Shown here piece after piece: positions 28,002 through 37,900 of a DNA stretch of 64,000 nucleotides. Under the pieces are notes generated by a model. It ran no database searches. It was given only the letters and a program-made list of their open reading frames with translations, and was not told the origin of the DNA. Both the position numbers and the translations under genes were made by a program. This stretch comes from Clostridia bacterium (lineage in GTDB: Bacteria; Bacillota; Clostridia; Christensenellales; Borkfalkiaceae). The number at the start of each line of letters is the position of its first letter. The stretch's first letter is position 1. The stretch lies in assembly GCA_017468085.1 (NCBI GenBank), contig JAFUJR010000018.1, positions 1 to 64,000 of the forward strand. The letters run 5' to 3'.

Positions 28002-30956
28002 TTAAGTTGTAGCATTGCTTGCTTGTGTGGTTTCTTCCTTTTCTTCCTTTTCGTCGTTTTTCGGGTTCATCATATCGAAAACTTTGATGAGGAAGGAGGA
28101 AATAGGGAATGCGGCTTGCACGATGATAATCAGTAATAATATTTGTGGAAGGCTGAAATTCACCGCGCTCCAATTTGCGCCCGCGTCGCTCTTCATAATA
28201 AAGAGGTTGCCGAGGTGGGGTACGCAGACGACCAATACTGACAACGCCGCGCAAACAACGAACAGCGTAGCGCGTATAGGATTGAAAGGACGGCAAACCT
28301 GATAGAGCATAACCAAGCCTGCGAAGGTAAGCGCAAGAACCATAATAGCGTTATATTCCAACGTAAGCGCGCCCGTTTCGGGATTGACGAAATGGAATAC
28401 GTCGGGTACGCCGACGGTGGTAAGCTGATAAATGACAAAAATCGTCAAGATGCCCAACGCCATGGTTAGCGCGCCCGGCATAGCGCGGCTCAAAACGTAA
28501 GGGATAAATTTGCCCTTGACGCGGTTGGTGTTCGGTTGCAACGAAAGCACGAACGAGGGGATGGCGCTGACGAGGAATTCGTACATCATCATGTTCTGCG
28601 TCGTAAAGAAGTACTGACTCTTTGAAAAGATACAGATTGCCGCTAAGAACAAGGTGAGCAACGTTTTCATGATATACAGCGACGCGGAATTTTTGATATT
28701 GTTGATTACCCGTCTGCCTTCGTTTACGATTTGCGGCATAGACGCGAAGTTGTTGTCCTGTAAAACGAGGTTGGCAATATTTCTCGCCGCTTCACTACCC
28801 GAAGCAACGGAGATTGCGCAATCCGCTTCTTTCATCGCCAAAATATCGTTGACGCCGTCGCCCGTCATCGCAACGGTGTTGCCTGCATTTTTAATCGCGC
28901 GGATAAGAATAGCTTTTTGTTCGGGGGTAACGCGCCCAAATACCGTATATTGCGTTGCGGCGGTTTCTACCTCAGGCACGGAAAGCCCTTCAAGCGAGAT
29001 ATATTTCGCGGCGTTTTTGATGCCTGCGCGGCGCGCCACTTCCGAAACGGTGATGGGGTTGTCGCCCGAAATTACTTTCACGTCCACGTCGTTTTCGTGG
29101 AACCACTTTATCGTTTCAATCGCGTCGGGACGGATATTGTCGGTAAGGGTGATCAGCGCGACGGGCGTTAAACCGTCGGGTGCGCGTTCGTTGCGGATTT
29201 CATACTTGCTGTGCGCCACAAGCAAAACGCGAAGACCGAGCTGCGCGTACTGCTTCACCAGCTTATCCACGTTGATGGGCAGGGGATCGAGCACGAACTC
29301 GGGCGCGCCCAATACGTAAGTACCTTCGCCGTGGAAGTGTACTGCCGAATATTTTCGCGCGGAGGAGAAAGGCAAATGATCGAGCGGGTGAAGTTTGTTG
29401 GAATGACCGAAATGCTCGAAGAGAGCGATAGAGGTTTGGTTGTTGTCGTTGAGCGCCGCCAGCATAGAGCCGACAATCTCTTCGACGGAATGTTTAGACT
29501 TGTTTTCTAACACCTCACAGCCGTTCACCTTCATTCTGCCGTCGGTGATCGTACCCGTTTTATCCAAACAGAGTACGTTGACGCGCGCGAGCATTTCGAG
29601 AGAGTACATATCTTGTACGAGGGTTTTATATTTCGTTAAACGGATAATACCGACGGACAGCGCGACGGTGGTAAGCAAAAGCAGACCCGAGGGGATCATA
29701 CCGATAACCACGGCTACCGTCTTTTGAATAACTTGGCTCAACGTGCCGTCGGAATGCTCTGCAAACAGCGTTTTCCAAAATCCGCCCGTTTCGGCAAGGT
29801 TGCTCCATTCCCCAATGGGGGAGGCGCGGAAGTTGTTCAGGAACATCAAAATGGCGATAGGGATAATGGCGATACCGATAATTTTGATGAACAGGTTGAT
29901 AGAGTTCATGATTTCGGAGTTGGGCCGTTTGTATTTCTTCGCCTTTGCCGTCAGCTTGCTTATGTAGGTAAAATCGCCTACCTTTTCTACGCGCGCCGCG
30001 ACTTGTCCGCTCGCAACGAAAGAGCCGGCAAACAGCTCGTCCCCCTTGTGCTTCTTGATGGCGACGCTTTCACCGGTCAAGAGCGCTTCGTTAAATTCCG
30101 CGTTTCCGCTGATTACCGTACAATCGGCGGGAACTTGTTGACCCGCGGAAAGGATAAGTACGTCGTCGATAACGATTTGGTCAACGGGCAAATCAAGCGG
30201 TTCGCCGCCGCGCAAAACCTTTGCCGTGGAAGAAGAAAGGATAGACAGCTTGTCTATCATACGCTTCGCGCGGATTTCTTGAATAATACTGATCGTAATA
30301 TTACAAAGGAAAATCAATACGAAGAAATACTGCGTGTACGGAGCGTGAGCAAGCGCAAGCGCAACCGCGCAAATAATACACAAAAGGTTGAATACAGAGC
30401 AGATATTTCCGAAGAAAATACTCTTATAAGTTTTGGAGTATTTGGGGGGCGCGCTGTTAACGAGTCCTTGGGAATTTCGGGTGTTTACCTGTTCTTGCGT
30501 CAAGCCCTTGTCGGGTTTTGCTTCAAAGCGTTCTATGCCCGCAAGCGGATCGACGGGCTCTTTTTGTTTTCTTCTAAAAAAATGCCACCATTTTTTTTCA
30601 GGCTTTTCTTTTTCGTCCGCAGAGGGAGCTTTTGCCGGTTCCTCCTTTTTTTCGGGTTGAGGCGGGGGAGTGGGTTCTTCCTTTTCGATAGGAAGGTCTT
30701 CATCCTCGTCTTCCTCGGTGGGAGGACCTTGGTTATCCAACTCGGCAAGGAGTTGCTCGTCGGGGTCTGTTAAAAATTCTTCTTCCGTGGCGAGAAGGTC
30801 GTCCGTTTTGGGGATTTTCGGCTCGTTTTTTTTCTTCGCTCCCGGCTTATTTTTTTTCGGAGCGGAAGGTTTTTCGTTCGTTACTTTCGAAGGGGGGTGC
30901 GCGACGTTTTTTTTCTGGTTGCCGTCAACATCTTCCGTATTTTTTTCTTTTTTCAT
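28002..30956 (-). CDS. CtpE-like P-type cation-transporting ATPase
   Basis: This ATPase has 984 residues from the ATG at 30956 with GGAG. The first about 130 residues are a disordered Lys/Glu/Pro-rich cytoplasmic tail not usual for the family. KGLTQEQVNTRNSQGLVN starts the core. LLTGESVAI is the actuator loop, GMIPSGLLLL the M4 ion site, CLDKTGTITDG the phosphorylation site and MTGDGVNDILAM the hinge. The PSGL variant and the helix pattern resemble mycobacterial CtpE-type calcium uptake pumps, so calcium is the best guess for the ion. It is a single gene. Confidence 0.88.
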   Translation of the reverse strand: MKKEKNTEDVDGNQKKNVAHPPSKVTNEKPSAPKKNKPGAKKKNEPKIPKTDDLLATEEEFLTDPDEQLLAELDNQGPPTEEDEDEDLPIEKEEPTPPPQPEKKEEPAKAPSADEKEKPEKKWWHFFRRKQKEPVDPLAGIERFEAKPDKGLTQEQVNTRNSQGLVNSAPPKYSKTYKSIFFGNICSVFNLLCIICAVALALAHAPYTQYFFVLIFLCNITISIIQEIRAKRMIDKLSILSSSTAKVLRGGEPLDLPVDQIVIDDVLILSAGQQVPADCTVISGNAEFNEALLTGESVAIKKHKGDELFAGSFVASGQVAARVEKVGDFTYISKLTAKAKKYKRPNSEIMNSINLFIKIIGIAIIPIAILMFLNNFRASPIGEWSNLAETGGFWKTLFAEHSDGTLSQVIQKTVAVVIGMIPSGLLLLTTVALSVGIIRLTKYKTLVQDMYSLEMLARVNVLCLDKTGTITDGRMKVNGCEVLENKSKHSVEEIVGSMLAALNDNNQTSIALFEHFGHSNKLHPLDHLPFSSARKYSAVHFHGEGTYVLGAPEFVLDPLPINVDKLVKQYAQLGLRVLLVAHSKYEIRNERAPDGLTPVALITLTDNIRPDAIETIKWFHENDVDVKVISGDNPITVSEVARRAGIKNAAKYISLEGLSVPEVETAATQYTVFGRVTPEQKAILIRAIKNAGNTVAMTGDGVNDILAMKEADCAISVASGSEAARNIANLVLQDNNFASMPQIVNEGRRVINNIKNSASLYIMKTLLTLFLAAICIFSKSQYFFTTQNMMMYEFLVSAIPSFVLSLQPNTNRVKGKFIPYVLSRAMPGALTMALGILTIFVIYQLTTVGVPDVFHFVNPETGALTLEYNAIMVLALTFAGLVMLYQVCRPFNPIRATLFVVCAALSVLVVCVPHLGNLFIMKSDAGANWSAVNFSLPQILLLIIIVQAAFPISSFLIKVFDMMNPKNDEKEEKEETTQASNATT

Positions 30957-30993
30957 GACAACAAATTCTCCATAAATAGAAATGTGTGTTATT

Positions 30994-31022
30994 ATTATAA
31001 CACGCGCGCGAAGAAAATTCAA
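30994..31022 (-). promoter_or_regulatory. Promoter of the P-type ATPase gene
   Basis: Minus strand TTGAAT (31017-31022), 17-bp spacer, TATAAT (30994-30999), about 38 bp before the ATG. Confidence 0.8.
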
Positions 31023-31074
31023 GGTTTTCGAGGAAAAAATATATGAAAAACAAGTGAAAACGGATAGCTTTTAA

Positions 31075-31103
31075 TTGCGTTTTAAGGGGAAAAGTTGTAT
31101 AAT
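31075..31103 (+). promoter_or_regulatory. Promoter of serS
   Basis: TTGCGT (31075-31080), 17-bp spacer, TATAAT (31098-31103). The leader is about 60 nt, too short for a T-box. Confidence 0.75.
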
Positions 31104-31168
31104 GTAGAAGAAAAGCAGAATTTCGATTGTATCGTAACGAAAAAATTTAAGCATACAGAGGTAAAACC

Positions 31169-32458
31169 ATGATTGATATCAATCTTATCCGCAACAATCC
31201 GGAGCTTGTAAAAGAGAATATCCGCAGAAAATTCCAAGACCATAAATTGCCCCTCGTTGACGAGGCTTTGGCGTTGGACGCTAAGCGCCGCGCGCTGATT
31301 TCCGAGGGCGACGCGCTCCGTTCGGCAAGAAATACCCTTTCTAAACAAGTCGGTATGTTGATGAGAGAGGGCAAGCGCGAGGAAGCGGAAGCTATAAAAG
31401 CACAGGTAAAAGCGGACGCGGAGAGATTGCTTGCGATTGAAAAGGAAAGCGAGGAAACGGAAGCTGCCTTGAAAAAAGTGATGATGGCGATCCCCAACAT
31501 CGTGGCGGCGGACGTACCCGTGGGCAAGGACGACAGCGAAAACGTGGAATTACAACGCTTCGGCGAGGCGAAAGTGCCCGAATACGAAGTGCCTTATCAC
31601 TTGGATATTTTGGAAAAATTGGACGGTATCGACGTGGATTCCGCGCGCCGTACCTCCGGTCAGGGCTTTTATTACTTGACGGGCGACATCGCAAGATTGC
31701 ACTCCGCGGTTTTGACCTATGCGCGCGATTTTATGATCGACAAGGGCTTTACGTACGTGATTCCCCCTTATATGATCCACGGCGACGTCGTTTCCGGCGT
31801 TATGAGCTTTGACGAAATGGAAAACATGATGTACAAAATCGAGGGCGAGGATCTGTACCTTATCGGCACGTCCGAGCATTCGATGATCGGCAGATTTATG
31901 GGGCAAATCATCGACGGCAAAAAATTGCCTTTAACGATGACGAGCTACTCTCCCTGCTTCCGTAAGGAAAAGGGCGCGCACGGCATTGAAGAACGCGGCA
32001 TTTACCGTATTCACCAATTTGAAAAGCAGGAAATGATCGTCGTTTGCCGTCCCGAAGAGAGCGACGAATGGTATGAAAAACTTTGGAGCTATACGGTAGA
32101 GCTTTTCCGCTCGTTGGATATCCCCGTAAGACAGCTCGGTTGCTGTACGGGCGACTTAGCAGACTTGAAATACAAGAGCTGCGACGTAGAGGCTTGGAGT
32201 CCCCGCCAAAAGAAATACTTTGAGGTCGGCTCTTGCTCTAACTTGACGGACGCGCAAGCAAGGCGTTTGTCTATCCGTTATAAGGATGAGGACGGAAAGA
32301 CCAAGCTGGCGCACACCCTCAACAACACCGTAGTTGCGCCTCCCCGTATGTTGATTGCGTTTATTGAAAATCACTTGCAGGCAGACGGAAGCGTAACCAT
32401 CCCCGCGGCATTGCAACCCTACATGGGCGGCAAGACGGTCATCGTACCCAAAAACTAA
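31169..32458 (+). CDS. serS: Seryl-tRNA synthetase
   Basis: This is a 429-residue class II synthetase. The N-terminal coiled-coil arm spans about 25-110. Motif 2 is FRKEKGAHGIEERGIYRIHQF and motif 3 is APPRMLIAFIENH near the C-terminus. Length is standard. An AGAGG site precedes the ATG. It is transcribed on its own. Confidence 0.98.
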   Translation: MIDINLIRNNPELVKENIRRKFQDHKLPLVDEALALDAKRRALISEGDALRSARNTLSKQVGMLMREGKREEAEAIKAQVKADAERLLAIEKESEETEAALKKVMMAIPNIVAADVPVGKDDSENVELQRFGEAKVPEYEVPYHLDILEKLDGIDVDSARRTSGQGFYYLTGDIARLHSAVLTYARDFMIDKGFTYVIPPYMIHGDVVSGVMSFDEMENMMYKIEGEDLYLIGTSEHSMIGRFMGQIIDGKKLPLTMTSYSPCFRKEKGAHGIEERGIYRIHQFEKQEMIVVCRPEESDEWYEKLWSYTVELFRSLDIPVRQLGCCTGDLADLKYKSCDVEAWSPRQKKYFEVGSCSNLTDAQARRLSIRYKDEDGKTKLAHTLNNTVVAPPRMLIAFIENHLQADGSVTIPAALQPYMGGKTVIVPKN

Positions 32459-32465
32459 CGAATTG

Positions 32466-32497
32466 AAAAAGTGGATTGTTTCCAATTCACTTTTTTT
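32466..32497 (+). terminator. Terminator of serS
   Basis: AAAAAGTGGATTG / CAATTCACTTTTT with a four-base loop and a seven-T run. Confidence 0.85.
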
Positions 32498-32524
32498 ATG
32501 GGCAGAAAAAACGGCGTTGATTTT

Positions 32525-33478
32525 ATGAAATATTTATTTTTTGACATCGAATGTTCGGCGGTATCCAAAAACGCGGCGAAAATTTGCGCGTTTGGGTATT
32601 GCTTGACGGATGAAAAATTTAATATTCTCGAACGGGAAGATATTTTAATCAATCCGCAGGGCGGCTTCCACCTCACTGACCGAAAGGGTACGCAGGGGCT
32701 GGTTTTGCCATACGAATATTCCAATTTCAAAAAATATCCTACCTTCCAAGAAAAAGCGGAAAAAATTTACGCGCTGTTGGAGGACAAGGATACCTTGGCG
32801 GCGGGACACGCGACGATGAATGACGTGAAATATCTCAATTTTGAGACGCACCGCTTTAATTTGCCCTCGTTTGCGTTTGATTTTGCGGATACGCAGTTCG
32901 TGTATATGAACGTCGTGGGCGAATTTTCCCGCCAGTTCGGTTTAGGCGCGATTGCGAAGGAGCTTGGCGTAGAGTTTACGGAGCACCGCGCGGTGGACGA
33001 CGCGTACGCAACGATGAAAATCGCAGAGGCAATGTGCAAGGCGGAGGGGCTGAACTTTTTACAGCTTTTGGAGAAATACCAAATTACCGTGGGCAGGATT
33101 GAAAATTACGAAATCCGCCAAAATACGTCCGTGGGCTTTTTGGAATATAAGCAAGCGCAGGAACGCAAAAAAGAGGAACGCGAGCGCAAAAAAGCGGAGT
33201 TTCACGTCTTCGCGGACAAGGAAAAACGTCGCCGTGCTAAAGACGGCAAGCTGAAAAATAAGCGCGTTTGTTTTTCTCATCCCTTGGAAATGCAGACGGA
33301 TTTGGCAAAAGATTTATTAAAAAAAGCGTTTGCGCAGGGCGCGTTTTATTCTTTTCGCGCCGAAGAATGCGACGTATACGTTTGCTTTGAAACGGAGGGC
33401 GGACAGAGATTGAAGTCGGCGCAGGGTGCAAATGCGCGGATATTTACGCCCGACGAATTTGAAAAATATCTGCAATAA
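32525..33478 (+). CDS. DEDDh 3'-5' exonuclease with a BRCT-like tail
   Basis: This exonuclease has 317 residues from the ATG at 32525. FFDIECSAV supplies the Asp-x-Glu of ExoI. AAGHATMNDVKYL lies at ExoII and HRAVDDAYATMKIA at ExoIII, as in DnaQ-like DEDDh nucleases. A Lys/Arg/Glu-rich coiled coil covers about 205-245. The last about 70 residues (KNKRVCFSHPLEM to FTPDEFEKYL) look like a BRCT fold. No good ribosome site is visible, and an upstream in-frame ATG at 32498 is possible. The role is probably repair or RNA trimming. Confidence 0.82.
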   Translation: MKYLFFDIECSAVSKNAAKICAFGYCLTDEKFNILEREDILINPQGGFHLTDRKGTQGLVLPYEYSNFKKYPTFQEKAEKIYALLEDKDTLAAGHATMNDVKYLNFETHRFNLPSFAFDFADTQFVYMNVVGEFSRQFGLGAIAKELGVEFTEHRAVDDAYATMKIAEAMCKAEGLNFLQLLEKYQITVGRIENYEIRQNTSVGFLEYKQAQERKKEERERKKAEFHVFADKEKRRRAKDGKLKNKRVCFSHPLEMQTDLAKDLLKKAFAQGAFYSFRAEECDVYVCFETEGGQRLKSAQGANARIFTPDEFEKYLQ

Positions 33479-33538
33479 TTTTAGCGGTGATTTAGCGTTT
33501 CGTACTCAGCATGTAACGTTAAAATTTTGAGAATTTTT

Positions 33539-34843
33539 ATGGAAAAACTCCCCGAACAGTTTATTGAAAACATGAAAAAACAGCTTCCCGAAAACGAGTG
33601 GGAAGCCTTTTTCGCTTGCTATGATAAAAATCCCTTTAAAGGGGTGCGTTTAAACCCGTTGAAGGGGGGCAGGTACGCGTTGAAAGGCTTTTTGCCTTTC
33701 CTCGGCGAGCCGATTCCTTGGGAGGAAAACGGATATTACACGACGGAGGAAAAACTTGGCGCAAGTATTTTTCATTTTGCGGGCGGGTTTTATTCGCAAG
33801 AGCCGTCGGCAATGAGCGCCGCGCCGCTTTTGGCGGTGCAACCGGGAGAGAAGGTGCTGGATTTGTGTTCCGCGCCCGGCGGTAAGGGTACGCAGCTTGC
33901 TTGCGCGATGGACGGCAAAGGGATTATCGTCCTCAACGAGCCTATCGCCTCGCGCGCGAAAATTTTGTCGCAGAACGTAGAGAGGCTTGGCATCAAAAAC
34001 GCGGTAGTACTCAACGAATATCCGCAGACTTTGGCGAAGAAATTCCGTGGTTATTTTGATAAAATCTTGGTGGACGCGCCTTGCTCGGGCGAGGGGATGT
34101 TCCGAAAAAATGCGGAAGAAGCGCTTGCGGAATGGAGCGAAGAAAACGTGGCTTTATGCGCGGCGAGACAGAGCGAAATTTTGGACGCGGCAAGCGAAAT
34201 GCTGAAAGCGGGCGGACGGCTTGTGTATTCTACTTGTACCTTTGCAACGGCAGAAGACGAGGGGCAGGTATGCGATTACTTGCAAAAACATCCGGAAATG
34301 CGCCTCTTAAAACAGGAAAAACTTTATCCGCATAAGGTGGACGGAGAAGGGCACTTCGTTGCCTTGTTTGAAAAGCAAGCGCGTGTGGAGGAATGGGATA
34401 CTCGCTTAAAAGAGGGGCGCGCAAGCGTAACGCAGGACGGACAAAAGGCGTTCCGCGCATTCGAGAAGGAATTCTTTAAGGAAAAATTTGCTTTCCGCTT
34501 GCACGAGGTGAACGGGATTTTATACGAACTGCCCGAGGGGGTGTTCGATTGGAAGGGATTGCAGGTGTTGCGCGTAGGCGTGCGGCTTGGAGAAGTAAAA
34601 AACGGGCGGTTTGAGCCGTCCCATTCGCTTGCAATGTGTATAAAGGGCGAGGCGTGTAAAAACGTACTTCATTTAACGCAAACGGACGGGCGCGTGGAAA
34701 AATATTTACGCGGTGAAACGCTCGATTGCGAGGATGTACGAAACGGCTGGTGCTTGGTTTGCGTAGAGGGCTTGCCTATCGGTTGGGGAAAAGCCGTCAA
34801 CGGCGTATTAAAAAATCATTTGCCTAAGGGGCTGAGAAAATAA
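33539..34843 (+). CDS. RsmF/NOL1-NOP2-SUN family rRNA (cytosine-C5)-methyltransferase
   Basis: This methyltransferase has 434 residues from the ATG at 33539. The SAM site is LDLCSAPGGKGTQL. The two catalytic cysteines lie in DAPCSGEGMF and YSTCTF. The C-terminal about 130 residues form the RsmF-type RNA-binding tail. Residues 41-51 (LKGGRYALKGF) are encoded by a copy of the dispersed 20-bp motif, and a partial copy lies at 34259-34274. Members methylate 16S or 23S rRNA; the exact target is unknown. Confidence 0.92.
   Translation: MEKLPEQFIENMKKQLPENEWEAFFACYDKNPFKGVRLNPLKGGRYALKGFLPFLGEPIPWEENGYYTTEEKLGASIFHFAGGFYSQEPSAMSAAPLLAVQPGEKVLDLCSAPGGKGTQLACAMDGKGIIVLNEPIASRAKILSQNVERLGIKNAVVLNEYPQTLAKKFRGYFDKILVDAPCSGEGMFRKNAEEALAEWSEENVALCAARQSEILDAASEMLKAGGRLVYSTCTFATAEDEGQVCDYLQKHPEMRLLKQEKLYPHKVDGEGHFVALFEKQARVEEWDTRLKEGRASVTQDGQKAFRAFEKEFFKEKFAFRLHEVNGILYELPEGVFDWKGLQVLRVGVRLGEVKNGRFEPSHSLAMCIKGEACKNVLHLTQTDGRVEKYLRGETLDCEDVRNGWCLVCVEGLPIGWGKAVNGVLKNHLPKGLRK
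33666..33685 (+). repeat. Dispersed ~20-bp motif inside the methyltransferase gene
   Basis: GGGGCAGGTACGCGTTGAAA matches the consensus exactly, in frame within coding sequence. A 14-base partial copy, GGGGCAGGTATGCG, lies further downstream in the same gene. Confidence 0.9.
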
Positions 34844-34845
34844 GA

Positions 34846-34876
34846 AAAAAGAGCGGTGGGACATATCGCTCTTTTT
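34846..34876 (+). terminator. Terminator of the methyltransferase gene
   Basis: AAAAAGAGCG / CGCTCTTTTT with an 11-base loop right after the stop codon. Confidence 0.85.
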
Positions 34877-34895
34877 GCATATAGGAACAAAGTAT

Positions 34896-34927
34896 AACCC
34901 CTGCTGCATTCAGCGCAGCAGGGGTTT
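34896..34927 (-). terminator. Hairpin past the giant lipoprotein gene
   Basis: A 12-bp perfect stem AACCCCTGCTGC / GCAGCAGGGGTT with a seven-base loop. The T run is poor on either strand, so termination strength is uncertain. Confidence 0.55.
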
Positions 34928-34948
34928 AATTCATTCAGTTACACGAAA

Positions 34949-37900
34949 TTAGTCGTTGTAAGGGCTGTCTTCGTCGAGCGTTTCTTCGGGCTGAGCCTTA
35001 GGCGCTTCGGGTTTTGCTTCCGTTTCTTCCGTCTTTGCAGGCTTGCTCTTTTTGGGCTTGCGGGCAAAAGGATTCTTAGGAAGTTTGCCAAGCTTTTTCA
35101 AAAGTTTACGAACTGCCACTGCCGCGATAACGAATACGAGAACTGCCGCAATCGCAATCGAGCTGAACAACATGAAGAAGTTGGTTTCGTCGCCCGTAGC
35201 CGCGTCTTCTTCGGGGTCGGAGCTGTCGGTGCTGCTATCGTTACGTTCAGCAGGCGTAACCGTTACGTCTTCAAATGCGTAATCTGCAAGGATTCTAACT
35301 TCGTTGCCTTCTTTATAGGAAAGGTAAGCAATGCCCGATTCGTTTGCAGAGTAGGTGTAGCTTTCTGCATACAGATTGCCGTAACCGTTTTCGTCGAGGT
35401 TTTTGTTGTAACGGAGGTAAGAATCGCTGTCGTACCAAGAGAATACGTTCTCAAATGCAACTGCGCTCTTGTTCGTTTCGTAACCGTTTTTGTCGTCCTC
35501 GTACTGGGTCATATAGGTGGTGAACAAGTTTTCCGCGTCGTCCGTGTTGTTCATATCGAATGCAACGTAGGAGTCAACGGGGTTGCCCTTGCCGTTTCTA
35601 TCGCCGCTCCACACTTCAAGGCGATAATTCTTTGCTTCTGCGCCCGTGTGGATATAGAAGCTTACGTTTACCCATTCGCCGGCGGTGTTACCAACCGTGT
35701 AAGCGAGTTGTTTGCCTTCTTCTGCAAGATAACGGGCTTCGAGGATGGCGTCGGTGTTCGCGTCCGTCTTGGTTACGTCAAAGAGGTTGTTAACGGGAAC
35801 GGTGCAATCTCTGTCTGCGTAGTAGGTAACGACTTCCTGACCGTTTACGGTTGCTTTCTTCGCATAGAATGCAATGCCGTCCAAGCCTTCGTTGTTCCAA
35901 TAGCTGTCGTAATCGTGAGAAGCGCCGCCTTCCGCTACGATGAGGTTACCGTTCTTGTCTTTGCCGTAGGCTTCGAGGTTTGCGAAGTAGCCTTCGTATT
36001 TCGCCTTGTCTGCGTCCGAAAGTTGCTTATATGCGTTCCAATCTTTGTTGATGGTGTACAAGCCGTTGGATTGAAGATGGAATGCGATGATTTCGCAATC
36101 TTCGTCCGCGCAGACGTTGCCGTTTTCGTCATACCAATAGGTGAGGTTTCTGCCGATGGAAAGTACGTCTGCGTTGTACTTGCTGTCCATATCGATGAGG
36201 TATACGTTTGCAAAAACTTTATCCTCGTCTGCGGGGTTCAACGCGCCAACCTTTACTGCGATGGAAACTTTCGTGTAGGAGTTTGCCGAAACGGAAACGC
36301 TCTTGCCATAGAAGCCGTAGCCGTACTCAAGCGCGCCGTCTACAACCTTGTTGTCTGCCGTTTCGGTGTTCCAAATAAACAAGGGTTGCGTTCTGCTGCC
36401 AACGGACGCGCCGGCGGTGAAGTTGTAACCGAACATTGCGTTCCAAACGTCTTCGGCGGAGTCCGCAGTCGATTTGCCCGTAACCTTCATTAAGAATTCG
36501 GAAAGGGAATTCGCGGTGGTGGGAGCAAAATATTTTGCAAAGCCGTCTTTATTCAACAAGCCTGCGTTTGCATAGTTGTTTTTATTGCTGTGCGTACCTT
36601 CTTGATTGACGTATTGGCTGTTGCTGTAAGCGCCGTCGTAGTTCATAGGCTTTGCAAAGCCTTGTTCCAATGCGTTGGAGGGTACGTTTGCCGCAGAGTC
36701 AAAGCCTGCGTTGCCAGCCGCCGTTTCTTCTTCAGAACCGACAACGGAAACGACCTTTGCGTAAGTGCCTTCGGAAACTGCCTCGTATTCCGTTTTGCTC
36801 ATGGGATATACTTGGAATTTCGTGAACGCCGCAAAACCTTCGTGGTAGCTCGTGCGCGTGCTGTTTTCAATTTCGGTAGGGCCGAAGCTGAAAGAAAGGT
36901 CGAATTTACCGTTTGCCTTGTCTGCGTAGCTGTTTTCTACGAAGAAGAAGTATTGCTGCCAACCGTCGTTTACGTCCTCGTCAGCCACGCCGTCTTTGTT
37001 GAGGTCGACCTCAACGGGAACGGAGTCCGTGGTGTCGATGCCCGTGAACGAATATTTATTCACGCCGTCGTTGAGCGTAACGCCTGCGCCCGTGAAACCT
37101 GCCATATCCGACGTCTTTACGAAGAAGGAAACTGCCAAGTAGTCGTAAGGGTTGTTGTCTGCGTCGACGTAGTCGGCAAACTTAAACGTGAAATCGTCCG
37201 CGGTATCCAACGTGTACGCAACGCCGTGCGCGCTGAACAGCATTAAAATTTTGTCTTCTTGCGCAAAGTCGTAAACCTTTCTCGTGTTGTCGTCTTTGTC
37301 GAGATAGGAGAAATATTTATTGTAAGCGCCTTTCAAATAGCTGTTGCTATCGATTTCGTCTACAACGTAGTTTTTATTGCCTGCGTTGGTTGCATCTACG
37401 GGCGCAACGCCGTCGAAAATCTTATACAAGTCGCCGCCACTGCTAAAACCTTCGCCGAGGGATTCGTAAACGTTTACGTCTACAACGCCGTCGCCGTCGC
37501 TGTCGAAACCGCCCGCGATAGAGGTAACCTTCGTTCCGTCGCTAAGTTCGGAAACGGTGGGTTTTACGTTGACGTTGCCATCCGCGTCCGCCGTGATTTG
37601 GTCGAGAAGATCGGAGGGCGTCAAGTCTTTGCAAAGATCGATTGCAAAGCTGTCCAAGGACATATCGCCGTTGCTTTCAAACACTTTGTCGTCTGCTTCC
37701 GTGTTGTAATCCACCGTTTGGTCGGGCGTAGTGCTTGCTTGCGCGTCCGTGAGGTCATCGTATCTTGCGTAGGAAATCGTTTGACATTCTACGTCGTCGA
37801 AGAACGCATAGCCGTTGACGAATTCAAATTGGTCGGTGCTGCCCATACCCAAACCGAGTTCGACGGTGAAGGAGGTGTCCGTATATGCAGAGCCTTTCAA

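Noticed and set aside
29724-30773. 349-codon open frame on the plus strand
   Set aside because: Antisense to the P-type ATPase; Phe/Arg-rich shadow composition.
31104-31168. T-box leader of serS (also considered for glyQS and glnS)
   Set aside because: The leaders are short and no T-box sequence (TGGNACCGCG) or antiterminator is present.
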